Below are positions 47,730 to 56,801 of a stretch of DNA of 64,000 nt, piece by piece. Every line of letters starts with the position of its first letter. Position 1 is the first letter of the stretch. The position numbers and the translations under genes were made by a program. The stretch is from contig NZ_CP118753.2 of NCBI RefSeq assembly GCF_034480035.2, positions 1,893,426 through 1,957,425 of the forward strand, written 5' to 3'. Below the pieces are notes generated by a model that saw only the letters and a list, made by a program, of their open reading frames with translations, was not told where the DNA came from and did no database searches. The DNA comes from Methanosphaera sp. ISO3-F5 (GTDB lineage Archaea > Methanobacteriota > Methanobacteria > Methanobacteriales > Methanobacteriaceae).

Positions 47730-47788
47730 TATCAACGTTATCAATTTTTGATTGAGCATATGGGTATTTTTGTTGACTATATTTTTTT
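47730..47788 (+). repeat. 59-bp direct repeat, copy 1
   Basis: It contains TCAATTTTTGATTGAGCATA and TGGGTATTTTTGTTGACTAT. Copy 2 is at 47921-47979, 191 bp downstream, differing at only about two positions. Confidence 0.8.
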
Positions 47789-47920
47789 GTATTTGTGTGT
47801 TATATTTTTGTGGGTTTGGTATTGTTTGTTGCTTTTTATTAAGTGTTTATTTTATTATTCTGTATTTCTTTTTATATGTTTGGTTTTTATTTTTTTTTGT
47901 GTTTCTTGTTTTATTGTTAT

Positions 47921-47979
47921 TGTCAACGTTGTCAATTTTTGATTGAGCATATGGGTATTTTTGTTGACTATATTTTTTT
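47921..47979 (+). repeat. 59-bp direct repeat, copy 2
   Basis: Second copy of the repeat at 47730-47788. The 132 bp between the copies show no gene; the pair may result from a local duplication downstream of the adhesin gene. Confidence 0.8.
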
Positions 47980-48390
47980 TGTTAGTCTTTTTATAATTTA
48001 CTGGTTTTCAAGTTTCATTAAATATTTATTATGTGTAATTGCCTTTTTTGAGTATTAATAATAATATTACAATTTATTCCTTATTTAATGGAGGATTTGT
48101 ATGAATGAACTGATGAAACCTCAAATAACAATGGAAATACTTTTATAAAGCATTTTTCGAATTATCTATAAAGTATGATTATTACTATTGTGGTATAATA
48201 ACCTAATAACAATAATAAATATTGCACCATGAATATACATAGATTCAAATCTGAAGATGGAATAATATTTAATAGAAAAAAATAAAAACATTAACAATGA
48301 ACTTGACTATCTATTCGAAGAATCATAAAACTATAATAAGAGATACATAACTTAACAAAAAGAGGATACTACAAATAATGGTTGATAATC

Positions 48391-48696
48391 ATGAAAAATA
48401 GGATGGAAATAGCAAAAAAATTTGCTCAATCAATTAAATCAAAGTACATTGAACAGATAATATTATATGGTTCCGTAGCAAGAGGAGAGGATAATGAAAA
48501 TTCAGATATAGATATCTTAATAATAACAGATAACTATGAAAAAATAGAAGATTTAATAGCTGAGGAAGTTTTAAACACAATTATTAAAGAAGAGGAATAT
48601 GTTTCTACTAATATTATGACAAAACAACGTTATGAAAAAACCAAAAATTTTTCATTTTTAGAGAATATAAGAAAAGAAGGTGTTATCCTTGGATGA
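48391..48696 (+). CDS. MNT-type nucleotidyltransferase
   Basis: This 101-residue protein has the loop QIILYGSVARGEDNENSDID and a following ILIITD. GSVARG and SDIDI are exact MNT-superfamily signatures. It belongs to a different subgroup from the proteins at 3553 and 18588: it has the longer GEDNENSDID form and C-terminal NIRKEGVILG. ATG 48391 is preferred over an in-frame TTG at 48382, which lies in the ribosome site. It overlaps a HEPN remnant, so it was once the antitoxin-type half of a two-gene module. Confidence 0.85.
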   Translation: MKNRMEIAKKFAQSIKSKYIEQIILYGSVARGEDNENSDIDILIITDNYEKIEDLIAEEVLNTIIKEEEYVSTNIMTKQRYEKTKNFSFLENIRKEGVILG

Positions 48697-48757
48697 GGTA
48701 TCAGAATTTTTCAAGAAAGCTCAACAGAAATTAGATTCAAGTAAATTATTATTGTGA
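48689..48757 (+). pseudogene. HEPN-domain protein stub
   Basis: TTG 48689 overlaps the MNT stop and encodes LDEVSEFFKKAQQKLDSSKL, a good match to the first helix of HEPN proteins (x-E-V-x-x-F-x-K-K-A-x-x-K-L). A TGA ends it after 22 codons. No continuation is visible in any frame before the convergent polB2 gene, so most of the toxin gene has been lost. Confidence 0.6.
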
Positions 48758-48887
48758 TGTTATAGTTTACTCGGATATTCTTAGTTTATAATGGTATAAT
48801 ATGTTTGCTTTTCTTGGTTTCTAATTTAGAGTAATGATTATTAAAATTTTTGTTATAAAATAAGATAAATTGTTTTTTTGTGGGGGT

Positions 48888-49538
48888 TTAAAAGAAGCTG
48901 TCGAGACTTGTTTGTCTTTCGTTGTTCATGATTTGTTCTTCGGAGTATCCTATGGATTCTAGTATTCGTAGTGTTGCTGGAAGTACTTGGTTTTGAATAT
49001 AGTATTCTGGGTCGTATTCTTTGTCTCCAACGTATTCTACTGGTTCTGCACGTCTGCTGATTGGCTGGTTGCCTTTGGTTATGACGTATCTTATTATTGT
49101 TCCACTTGTAACTTTTTGGCCGTGTAGTCTTAGTTTTTCGGCTGCTATTACGTGTGGAGCTATTTGTTTGTAGTTTTCTGGTTTTTTGGTTAGTTTTGTA
49201 TGAATTACTAGGTCTTCGATTGGTACATTACCACTGTTTAGTTTTTTGATAACGTTTTTCACTATCTTTTTTGCTTTGTTTGGTGATGCATCTTTCAGTA
49301 TTGCTTCTAACACGTCGTGTTGTGTGTTTTTTGCTACTGGTGCCCAGTCTCTTCTTACTAGTTCTAATCCTTTGACGGTGATTTCACCTTCGTATATGAC
49401 AGCGTATCTTTTCTTTGATACGAAGAATCCTCTGTCATAGTATCCTTCCAGTTCTAGTTCCATGTCGTCTGGAAGATCATGGTTTATGGAGCTGAGTAGC
49501 TCCGTTACCTGTTCTTCAATTATTTTTGGAATGCTCAT
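48888..49538 (-). CDS. polB2: Small subunit of the split family B DNA polymerase (PolB2)
   Basis: This 216-residue protein corresponds to the C-terminal palm/thumb part of an archaeal PolB. ELEGYYDRGFFVSKKRYAVI contains the KKRYA (K-x-Y) motif. VKGLELVRRDWAPVAKNTQH is the conserved R-R-D-W segment, and PVEYV...YDPEYYIQNQVLPA is typical of the thumb. The end QTSLDSFF is a PCNA-binding PIP box (Q-x2-L-x2-F-F). In Methanothermobacter the family B polymerase is likewise split, and the two proteins associate to form the replicative enzyme. The start overlaps the rps8e stop by 4 nt. Confidence 0.92.
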   Translation of the reverse strand: MSIPKIIEEQVTELLSSINHDLPDDMELELEGYYDRGFFVSKKRYAVIYEGEITVKGLELVRRDWAPVAKNTQHDVLEAILKDASPNKAKKIVKNVIKKLNSGNVPIEDLVIHTKLTKKPENYKQIAPHVIAAEKLRLHGQKVTSGTIIRYVITKGNQPISRRAEPVEYVGDKEYDPEYYIQNQVLPATLRILESIGYSEEQIMNNERQTSLDSFF

Positions 49539-49915
49539 TCGATTAATACACCGTTTACTATTCCTTTTTGACCTGGTCTTGAAGTTATTTTTGCTTTACC
49601 GATTTCGGTTTCTACTACTGCTCCTTTTGTGATGATGTTTCTTCTTACAAAGTGAGCGTTTGCAGAGTTTTCGAGTACGGTTTTTATTTCAACGTTTTTG
49701 CTGGAGTTATCTTTTGGGTCGATAACGTTGATTCTGTTTGCTACGGTTGCTCTTGCTTTTGTACCGTTTCCTCTTACGATAATTTCTTTTTTAACTTCTT
49801 CACCGATTCTGGTATCTGCTGGTGTTCTACCGAATTCAGCGTTTCTTTTGTTTCTGTTTCTTCTGGATCTTGCTCCAGTTGGTTTTCTTAATGAACTTCC
49901 TTGCCAAATAGCCAT
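49535..49915 (-). CDS. rps8e: 30S ribosomal protein S8e
   Basis: This 126-residue protein starts MAIWQGSSLRKPTGARSRRN, the conserved eS8 N-terminus. It continues EFGRTPADTRIG, NVIDPKDNSSKNVEIKTVLE, FVRRNIITKGAVVETEIGKA and TSRPGQKGIVNGVLIE. ATG 49915 follows a GAGGTGA ribosome site; a 3-residue extension is unlikely. polB2 follows with a 4-nt overlap, coupling a ribosomal and a replication gene. Confidence 0.96.
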   Translation of the reverse strand: MAIWQGSSLRKPTGARSRRNRNKRNAEFGRTPADTRIGEEVKKEIIVRGNGTKARATVANRINVIDPKDNSSKNVEIKTVLENSANAHFVRRNIITKGAVVETEIGKAKITSRPGQKGIVNGVLIE

Positions 49916-50143
49916 ATATTTCACCTCAAGTTTTATTGTCCATGTAATTACATGTGTTAATTATAATTAAAATCCGTATAATACTCGTATAATAGTTTAT
50001 TTTGATTATTTTTTGTAATCACTTGTTAATGAGTATTATCTTAGTATATACTATTTTACAATAATAATATAATATATCATTTCTTTAATATTTAAATTTA
50101 TTGATTAATATTCATAAAAAAATATTGAAGGTAAGGGGTGGTG

Positions 50144-50668
50144 TTAATATCTGTCTCCTCGGTAACGATGTTTATGACCCTTATGTGATGATGATGCAGT
50201 ACTTAATAAGTTGGATACAATATTTAATGCTGAACTGTTATTCTGTTGTGAACCGTTGCCTCTCTTAAGTGATGAATTATTAATCACTAAACCCAGAGCA
50301 CTTGATACTAGGCCATAATCTCTTTCAAGCTGGCCTGCTAACTTAACATACTTGGATAAGCTGCTTTTTCTTCTTGCTTGTCTTCTATGTCTCAGTTTGC
50401 CTTCCTTTATTTTCAGTTCATTCTTTTTAATTTGTGCTTGTTTTCTTATTAAGGATGCTCTCTTATGGTCATATTCTTTTCTTTTTTCTTTATCTATTAA
50501 TACATTATATGCTTCTGTGAGTATTCTGAATTTCTTAGCAGCATTTTCTGACTGGTTTACATCTGGATGATACTTTAATGCTAATTTTTTATATGATTTT
50601 TTAATGCTTTTATTGTCTGCATCCATTTTAACATTTAATATTTTATAATAATTTCTTTTAGGGTTCAT
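50144..50668 (-). CDS. J-domain (DnaJ-like) protein
   Basis: The protein has an N-terminal J domain: RNYYKILNVKMDADNKSIKK, ALKYHPDVNQ (the catalytic HPD), then FRILTEAYNVLIDKEKRKEY. A Lys/Arg-rich helix and a Ser/Asn/Gly-rich tail ending HKGHKHRYRGDRY follow. There is no Gly/Phe or zinc-finger domain, so it is a type III J-protein that would stimulate DnaK. The start used (ATG 50668) has AAGGAAAG upstream. The frame is open to 50800, and a longer N-terminus of up to 44 residues cannot be excluded. Confidence 0.8.
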   Translation of the reverse strand: MNPKRNYYKILNVKMDADNKSIKKSYKKLALKYHPDVNQSENAAKKFRILTEAYNVLIDKEKRKEYDHKRASLIRKQAQIKKNELKIKEGKLRHRRQARRKSSLSKYVKLAGQLERDYGLVSSALGLVINNSSLKRGNGSQQNNSSALNIVSNLLSTASSSHKGHKHRYRGDRY

Positions 50669-50891
50669 GGACTTCTTTCCTTCTAGTTTGTTTTTCATCG
50701 TGAATATTGATAATAATTGATTATGTTCTAGTTTTGTTCTTTTATTATAATTAATTTTATCCGTAAAATCATTAATTTTATTGGAATAGTTTTTTATCAT
50801 TTCTTATCTTTAATCCTATTTAAATGATGTATAAATAATATGAATAACATAAATATTATCAAATAAAATAAACAAATAGAAGGTTTTATGA

Positions 50892-51920
50892 ATGGCATAT
50901 AGTGATGATAAAATTAACATGGTTCATGGTGCAGGAGGAGAAGTCATGCAGGGCATGATTTCAGACATAATCCTGGGAAACCTGTCAAAAACTAGTGTAA
51001 ATGGTGGGATTGGATTAGAATCATTAGATGATAGTGCAACAATACCATTGGATGATGACCATGTGGTGGTTACAACAATAGATGCACATACTGTTCAACC
51101 ATTATTCTTCCCAGGGGGAGACATAGGAAGAATATCTGCTGCCGGAACATTAAACGATATCTCAGTAATGGGAGTAAAACCAGTATCATTAAGCAATGCA
51201 ATGGTAATAAGTGAAGGATTCGAAAGAGCAGACCTTGAAAAAATAATCAAATCAATGAACAAAACATGTGAAGAAGTCGACGCAGCAATAATCACAGGGG
51301 ACACAAAAGTAATAGACAGTGACAAGCTCGACAGCATGATAATAACAACAGCAGGAATAGGAATAGGTAAAAAAGAAGACATAGTAAGAGACTCCGGACT
51401 AGAAGTAGGAGACAAAGTCATAATCACAGGAAGCGTAGGAGACCATGGAATGGCAATCATGTCAAAACGTGAAGGATTCGGTTACGAAACAGAACTAAAA
51501 TCCGACGTAGCACCAGTATGGTCAATGGTCGAAGCAGCAAAAGAAGTAGGAACAATCACTGCAATGAAAGACCCAACACGTGGAGGAATAGCAAACGCAT
51601 TAAACGAAATGGCAACAAAAGCATCAGTAGGAATGCGTTTAGATGAAGAAAGAATACCTGTTAAATCAGAAGTAGAAGCTGTATCAGACATGCTAGGTAT
51701 TGACCCATTCGAAGTAGCAAACGAAGGAAAAATCGTGATGGGAGTTAAGGCAGACGATGCAGAAGACATCCTACAAGCAATAAGAAAAACAAAATATGGA
51801 AAAGATGCAGAAATAATAGGAGAAGTAACAGAAGGAAAACGTGTAATCATGGAAACTCTTATCGGTGGAGAAAGATTAATAGAACCACCTATAGCAGATC
51901 CAGTACCAAGAGTATGTTAA
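50892..51920 (+). CDS. hypE: [NiFe]-hydrogenase maturation protein HypE
   Basis: This 342-residue PurM/ThiL-fold protein has INMVHGAGGEVMQGMI, LDDSATIPL, VVTTIDAHTVQP, FPGGDIGRISAAGTLNDISV, IITGDTKVID and TRGGIANALNEMA. It ends PVPRVC: the C-terminal Cys that becomes a thiocyanate carrying the cyanide ligand for the hydrogenase iron. It acts with HypF and passes CN to HypC/HypD (HypD at 31766). RDD and serS genes follow on the same strand within 16 nt each. Confidence 0.96.
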   Translation: MAYSDDKINMVHGAGGEVMQGMISDIILGNLSKTSVNGGIGLESLDDSATIPLDDDHVVVTTIDAHTVQPLFFPGGDIGRISAAGTLNDISVMGVKPVSLSNAMVISEGFERADLEKIIKSMNKTCEEVDAAIITGDTKVIDSDKLDSMIITTAGIGIGKKEDIVRDSGLEVGDKVIITGSVGDHGMAIMSKREGFGYETELKSDVAPVWSMVEAAKEVGTITAMKDPTRGGIANALNEMATKASVGMRLDEERIPVKSEVEAVSDMLGIDPFEVANEGKIVMGVKADDAEDILQAIRKTKYGKDAEIIGEVTEGKRVIMETLIGGERLIEPPIADPVPRVC

Positions 51921-51936
51921 AAAAAAGAGGTGTCCT

Positions 51937-52350
51937 ATGGAACATTTCATATTAAGATTAAAAGCATTCATATTCGATTTTATAGTAGTAACATTATTCA
52001 CAGCATTAGTAAACAATATACTATACATATTATTAGTATCATTCAATAATCAACAATTACTATCATGGTACCCATATGCAGTATTAATAATTGTCACATT
52101 AGCATATTTCACAATATTAGAAGCTAAAACCAACAAGACAATAGGTAAAAAAATAGCAAAACTTTACGTGTCAGACTCAGAAGGATACATGAGTTATGCA
52201 AGAGCATTCATAAGAAATGTATCAAAAATATTCTGGGTACCACTAATAATAGATGTAATAATAGGAAAAGTATTAGGTTTCCCATCAAGACTATTTGATA
52301 AAATTGCTGGAACAGATGTATACAGAGACGATGAACTAGAACAAGTATAA
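51937..52350 (+). CDS. RDD family membrane protein
   Basis: This 137-residue protein has three membrane segments. The RDD pattern is visible as RLKAFIFDFIVV (Arg and Asp in the first helix), LEAKTNKTIGKKIAKLYVSD (loop with T-x-G-K-x) and ARAFIRNVSKIFWVPL. The function of RDD proteins is mostly unknown; some may be ion antiporters. It has a GAGGTGT ribosome site and sits 16 nt after hypE and 15 nt before serS, so an operon is likely. Confidence 0.88.
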   Translation: MEHFILRLKAFIFDFIVVTLFTALVNNILYILLVSFNNQQLLSWYPYAVLIIVTLAYFTILEAKTNKTIGKKIAKLYVSDSEGYMSYARAFIRNVSKIFWVPLIIDVIIGKVLGFPSRLFDKIAGTDVYRDDELEQV

Positions 52351-52365
52351 ATTGGGGTAATATTA

Positions 52366-53643
52366 TTGTTAGATATTAAAATATTTAGAGATAATCCTGA
52401 AACAGTATTTGAATCAGAAAAGAAAAGATTCAGAGAAACAACAAACGCAGAAAAAGTAATAGAATACGATAATTTATGGAGGGACGGACTTAAAAGATTA
52501 AACGATCTACGTTCAGAAAAAAATAAGTTATCAAAATCATTCAAACAAGCAAAAAAAGATGGTAACATCGAAGAAGTCATAACCAAATCAAAAGAAGTTG
52601 CCAATGAAATAAAAGAACTTGAACCAAAAATCGAGGAATACATTAAAATCCGTGACGATTACAGGTACAAGGTAGGTAACATCATTGATTCAGAAGTTCC
52701 AATCTCAGACACTGAAGATGATAATTTGATAGTGAAAGAGGAAGGAAACAAAAAATCATTCGATTTCACACCATTAAACCATGTTGATTTAATTCAAAAA
52801 ATTGACGGAGCTGACACAGAAACAGCATCAAGCATAGCAGGTTCAAGATTTTATTACCTGAAACAGGACATACTATTCTTAAACCTTGCATTAATACAAT
52901 TTGCATTAAATGAACTCAAACAACAGGGATACACACCACTACAAACACCATTCTTCGTTAAAAGTGAAGTAGCAGCAGAAACATCCGAACTAGGAGAATT
53001 TCAGGAAACACTATACAAAGTAGAAAACGAGGACTTATACCTCATAGCAACCGCTGAACAAACACTAGCAGCACTTCACCGGGACGAAATCATAAGCTCA
53101 GAAGACCTTCCACTACGTTACTGTGCATTATCAACATGCTTCAGAAAGGAAGCAGGATCACACGGTAAAGACACACTGGGAATATTCAGAGTACACCAGT
53201 TCGAGAAAATTGAACAGTTCATATACTCCACCCCTGAAGAATCAGTAAATGAACATAAAAGATTACTCGAAGTAACAGAGAACATATACAAAAAATTAGG
53301 ATTATCTTACAGGATAGTTTCAATAGTATCCTCAGCTTTAAATGATAATGCAGCAATAAAGTATGACCTCGAAGCATGGTTCCCAGGTTCTAATGCATAC
53401 AGGGAACTGGTTTCATGCACAAACTGTAAAGATTATCAGGCAAGAAAAACCAAAACTCGTGTAGGACAAGCAGGAGCAGGAGATGCCGTTACTTTACACA
53501 CACTTAACAGTACGGCTATTGCTACAGAAAGAACTATATGCTGTATTCTTGAAAACTATCAGCAAGAAGACGGTAGCATAAAAGTTCCAGATGTATTAGT
53601 ACCATACATGAATGGTAAAACAGTCATTGAAGCTAAAAATTAA
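52366..53643 (+). CDS. serS: Seryl-tRNA synthetase, common (bacterial-like) type
   Basis: This 425-residue protein has an N-terminal coiled-coil tRNA-binding arm (about residues 30-100: KRLNDLRSEKNKLSKSFKQA). Class II motifs follow: TPLQTPFFVKSEV, ALSTCFRKEAGSHGKDTLGI with FRVHQFEKIEQF (motif 2), and LNSTAIATERTICCILENYQ (motif 3). This is the widespread SerRS, not the rare zinc-dependent methanogen type. The start is TTG 52366 with GGGGTAAT upstream. A group II intron begins 15 nt after the stop, in a T-run. Confidence 0.95.
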   Translation: MLDIKIFRDNPETVFESEKKRFRETTNAEKVIEYDNLWRDGLKRLNDLRSEKNKLSKSFKQAKKDGNIEEVITKSKEVANEIKELEPKIEEYIKIRDDYRYKVGNIIDSEVPISDTEDDNLIVKEEGNKKSFDFTPLNHVDLIQKIDGADTETASSIAGSRFYYLKQDILFLNLALIQFALNELKQQGYTPLQTPFFVKSEVAAETSELGEFQETLYKVENEDLYLIATAEQTLAALHRDEIISSEDLPLRYCALSTCFRKEAGSHGKDTLGIFRVHQFEKIEQFIYSTPEESVNEHKRLLEVTENIYKKLGLSYRIVSIVSSALNDNAAIKYDLEAWFPGSNAYRELVSCTNCKDYQARKTKTRVGQAGAGDAVTLHTLNSTAIATERTICCILENYQQEDGSIKVPDVLVPYMNGKTVIEAKN

Positions 53644-54489
53644 CCCCCATTTTTTTTGGTGCGACGAGCGATTATCTTTAATTTTGTTCGCACATTAAAT
53701 TCTTTTTTTTGTGTTGGTATAGTATTTATTTGAACGGATACTTTTAACCTTGTTGTATGGGTTATTCTCCCTTGAAACTGTGTTACTGGTAACTGTGGGG
53801 GTAGTTTGCATGATAGGTAAAGCTTAATCTTATTCCTAGCATCCATGGAATGGAGGGCGAGAGAAAGACCAATAGTTGGGTTAATGTTAAATGAACTTTT
53901 ATAAGCATTGTGAAGTGGGCCAACATGTTAGGATGATTAAAGGATGTGTTGAAGATTGTAGGCAGGTTAGACGAAGTGAAAAAGGACGTCTATTGATTAC
54001 TACCTGTATGTCTGTCGGTGTAATGGGAGAGCCTAAGTTGTGTCGTAGTGTCTAACAGAAGATAAACTCGGTAAGTCCAGTAAAGTCTAATAACTATTAT
54101 TGGTAGGGGTTTCTGTGAGGAAATTCTAAGACTTTATTGGGTAAGGGATGTTGAGAAAAGCTAATGCCATCGTGAGTCGTTGAGACAGCAGGAATTTAAC
54201 AAAATTACGACTGTTTGATGGATATGCTGACTTCAACAGGTGTATAACATGATTATTAAAACGGATTTGTATTCATAGGGATGTGTGATGATATTATGAG
54301 TCAATTTTCAGTTGAAGAAAACTGTAGAAACTCTAGTGGTTTGTGTCAGTCCACGATAATTAGACAAACTCGACGAAGAATGGTCCAATATTAATTGGAA
54401 CTATGTTACTCGAAGCATACATCGGATACAATAGTGGAGAATTTATGCTGAAGAAACTAGTGAAGTTTCTTTAGATAACTAATATGCTT

Positions 54490-54523
54490 GAGCTGTATGT
54501 CTGGAAACGGACACGTACGGTTC
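54490..54523 (+). ncRNA. Group II intron domain V (outer intron)
   Basis: A fully paired 34-nt domain V of the outer intron. The inner intron starts 11 nt after it (54534), in the linker to domain VI. Confidence 0.9.
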
Positions 54524-55227
54524 TGAGGAGAGAGTGCGACAAGATAGGATCTCCAATTCCCATTGTTGTCAGTGAAACAAGGATATTGTTCTTGTTTTAA
54601 TCCTAGTCGTATTGGGATTTCATTATCTGAAACTTCTAATTGAGTGATTGGTTGGAAGGTTGCATGACGAAAAGTCTAATCAAATATCCTTATTTTCCAA
54701 AATATTATATATTCAAAGGGATGTTTGGGGGCTAAATGAAGAGTAAAATAATGGTTAACTTAAAGTGAATGGTTGTAAGCCTCGTCACAGATAACAATTG
54801 AATAATTTGAATAATACCTATTAAATAGGATTTTTGGAAATATAATTGTCTTATAAACAGGAAATAAGTATTTCTCTCATACTTAATTGTATACGACCCA
54901 CATGTTTATCGGGGTATAGACTGAACCTGCACTTACTCGTATCTGGCTGGAGATTAACTTGGTAAGCTTCTTATGGTCTCAAAGATTAGTTTTTTTGAGT
55001 AAGTGGATTGTGAATGAAGCCTAAATCCATAGGATGTAGAGGATTTTGGAGGAAGCTAATGCCGTTATTAACCGAAAGGTAGCAGAAAAGAAAGGGAATT
55101 AGAACTGTGAACGGATACCATTCCTTAATTTATGGATGGACTTGGAAACAAGGCAGACTTCCAAATGGTGAACAACACGTGAATAAAGCGTTTTTATTTA
55201 GTATTTACTGAAAGGATGGTGAATATA

Positions 55228-56757
55228 ATGATGAGTAACACCTGTAATAATAATTATAGGTCCACGACTCCATACACTACTGATTGGTCTTGTATTAAAT
55301 GGAATAGGATTGAAAAGTATGTAAGTAAATTACAGAAGCGAATATTTCGTGCCGAGCGTAATGGTAATTCTCATAAAGTACGTGATTTGCAACGAATGTT
55401 AGTTTATAGTGAATCAGCGTTACTTATGGCTATTAAAAGAGTTACTCAGATTAATAAAGGTAAAAGAACACCTGGAATTGATAATTTTCGTGCTTTATCG
55501 GATGAAGCACGTGGTGAACTTTTTGATTCGATGAAGTTAATGAATATTAAGAAACATAGGCCTAAACCCGCATATCGTACTTATATTCCTAAAAAGAATG
55601 GTAAATTACGTTCACTGGGTATACCTGCAATAGTTGATAGAATATATCAAGAAATTCTTCGTATGGCCCTTGAACCACAAGCAGAAGCTTATTTTGAGCC
55701 TACTAGTTATGGTTTCAGACCTAAAAGAGGTACTTTTGATGCTGCCGAAAGAATCTTTTATAACATCAGAAATGGAAAATGGAACTGGGTATTTGAAGGA
55801 GATTTTCGAGCTTGTTTCGATACACTTTCACATGATTTCATTTTAAAACAAATAAAGGGATTTCCCTTTGTTAAAGTTGTTGAACGATTTTTAAAAGCAG
55901 GATATGTGGATAATAAAGTATTTAATCCTACTAATGAAGGTACACCTCAAGGGGGCTTATTATCGCCATTGCTTGCAAATATTGCATTACATGGTATGGA
56001 AGAAATTTTAAACATATCCTATCATAAAAGAAATAGTATACGAAATGGAAAAGTATATGAATCCTTTGAAACTAAAGGAAAATATCGAATTGTTAGGTAT
56101 GCGGATGATTTTGTGATATTTGCCAGAAATAAGGAAGATATTTTAGAAGTAGATAATATTCTTCAACCTTATCTTAAAGACAGAGGTTTAACTCTTGCTT
56201 TAGATAAAACGAAGATTACAAATATTCATGATGGATTTGATTTTCTAGGTTTTGAATTCAAAAGACATAAAACTCATAATGGATTTAAATCTCTTATCAA
56301 ACCAGCTAAAAGTGGTATTCAGAAATTTATGAAAGAAATTGACCGAAGATTTAAAATTATGAATGGTAATAATGTTGATTCGTTAATTAATTTTATTAAT
56401 CCATTAATTCGAGGAACGGCTAATTATTGGAAACCCTTTATTTCTAGTCGTATATTTTCTAAAATGGATAATTACATTTGGAAAAAGACTTATAAATTTC
56501 TTAGAAGATTGCATCCACATAAAAGTTGGGGTTGGATTAAGAAGAAATACTTTCCACCTTATAATGATGGTAGACATAGGGATAATTGGATTTTAACTGG
56601 CCCTAACGATGGTCTTTGTTTGGCTAAAATGAGTTGGGTTAAGATTAAGAGACATATTATGATTAAACATGATTATAGTCCTTATGATGCTACTAAATCA
56701 GATTATTTTAATATGAGAAATCTTAAATATAAGAATATGCCCTTACATCTTGGATAA
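55228..56757 (+). CDS. ltrA: Group II intron-encoded reverse transcriptase/maturase (no endonuclease domain)
   Basis: This protein of about 509 residues has all the reverse transcriptase motifs: KRTPGIDNFRAL, GKLRSLGIPAIVDRIYQEIL, SYGFRPKRGTFDAAER, FEGDFRACFDTLSHDFI, EGTPQGGLLSPLLANIALHG and YRIVRYADDFVIFARN. The maturase domain follows (INPLIRGTANYWKPFISSRI and LHPHKSWGWIKKKYFP). The C-terminus ends after SPYDATKSDYFNMRN without an HNH endonuclease. ATG 55228 is chosen because GGTGA lies just upstream. It is homologous to the protein at 9205-10815 but clearly diverged. It probably serves the inner intron and possibly, in trans, the ORF-less introns around it. Confidence 0.94.
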   Translation: MMSNTCNNNYRSTTPYTTDWSCIKWNRIEKYVSKLQKRIFRAERNGNSHKVRDLQRMLVYSESALLMAIKRVTQINKGKRTPGIDNFRALSDEARGELFDSMKLMNIKKHRPKPAYRTYIPKKNGKLRSLGIPAIVDRIYQEILRMALEPQAEAYFEPTSYGFRPKRGTFDAAERIFYNIRNGKWNWVFEGDFRACFDTLSHDFILKQIKGFPFVKVVERFLKAGYVDNKVFNPTNEGTPQGGLLSPLLANIALHGMEEILNISYHKRNSIRNGKVYESFETKGKYRIVRYADDFVIFARNKEDILEVDNILQPYLKDRGLTLALDKTKITNIHDGFDFLGFEFKRHKTHNGFKSLIKPAKSGIQKFMKEIDRRFKIMNGNNVDSLINFINPLIRGTANYWKPFISSRIFSKMDNYIWKKTYKFLRRLHPHKSWGWIKKKYFPPYNDGRHRDNWILTGPNDGLCLAKMSWVKIKRHIMIKHDYSPYDATKSDYFNMRNLKYKNMPLHLG

Positions 56758-56767
56758 AAGTTTGCTC

Positions 56768-56801
56768 GAGCTGTATGTCTGGAAACAGACACGTACAGTT
56801 C
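56768..56801 (+). ncRNA. Group II intron domain V (inner intron)
   Basis: A 34-nt hairpin GAGCTGTATG...CGTACAGTTC starting 10 nt after the maturase stop. The catalytic AGC and the GGAAAC apex are present. Confidence 0.9.

Larger units (their letters stand above)
47641..48390. other. T-rich intergenic region with two direct repeats
   Basis: The plus strand is strongly T-rich. It holds the direct repeats at 47730-47788 and 47921-47979. A 15-codon frame with a GGAGG site at 48101-48148 may be the broken start of a lost gene. No complete gene is supported. Confidence 0.5.

Noticed and set aside
47748-48058. Several overlapping 60-70-codon hydrophobic frames
   Set aside because: They arise from poly-T sequence and the direct repeats; no ribosome sites.
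48101-48148. 15-codon frame after a GGAGG site
   Set aside because: Too short to assign; may be the start of a lost gene, but nothing downstream continues it.
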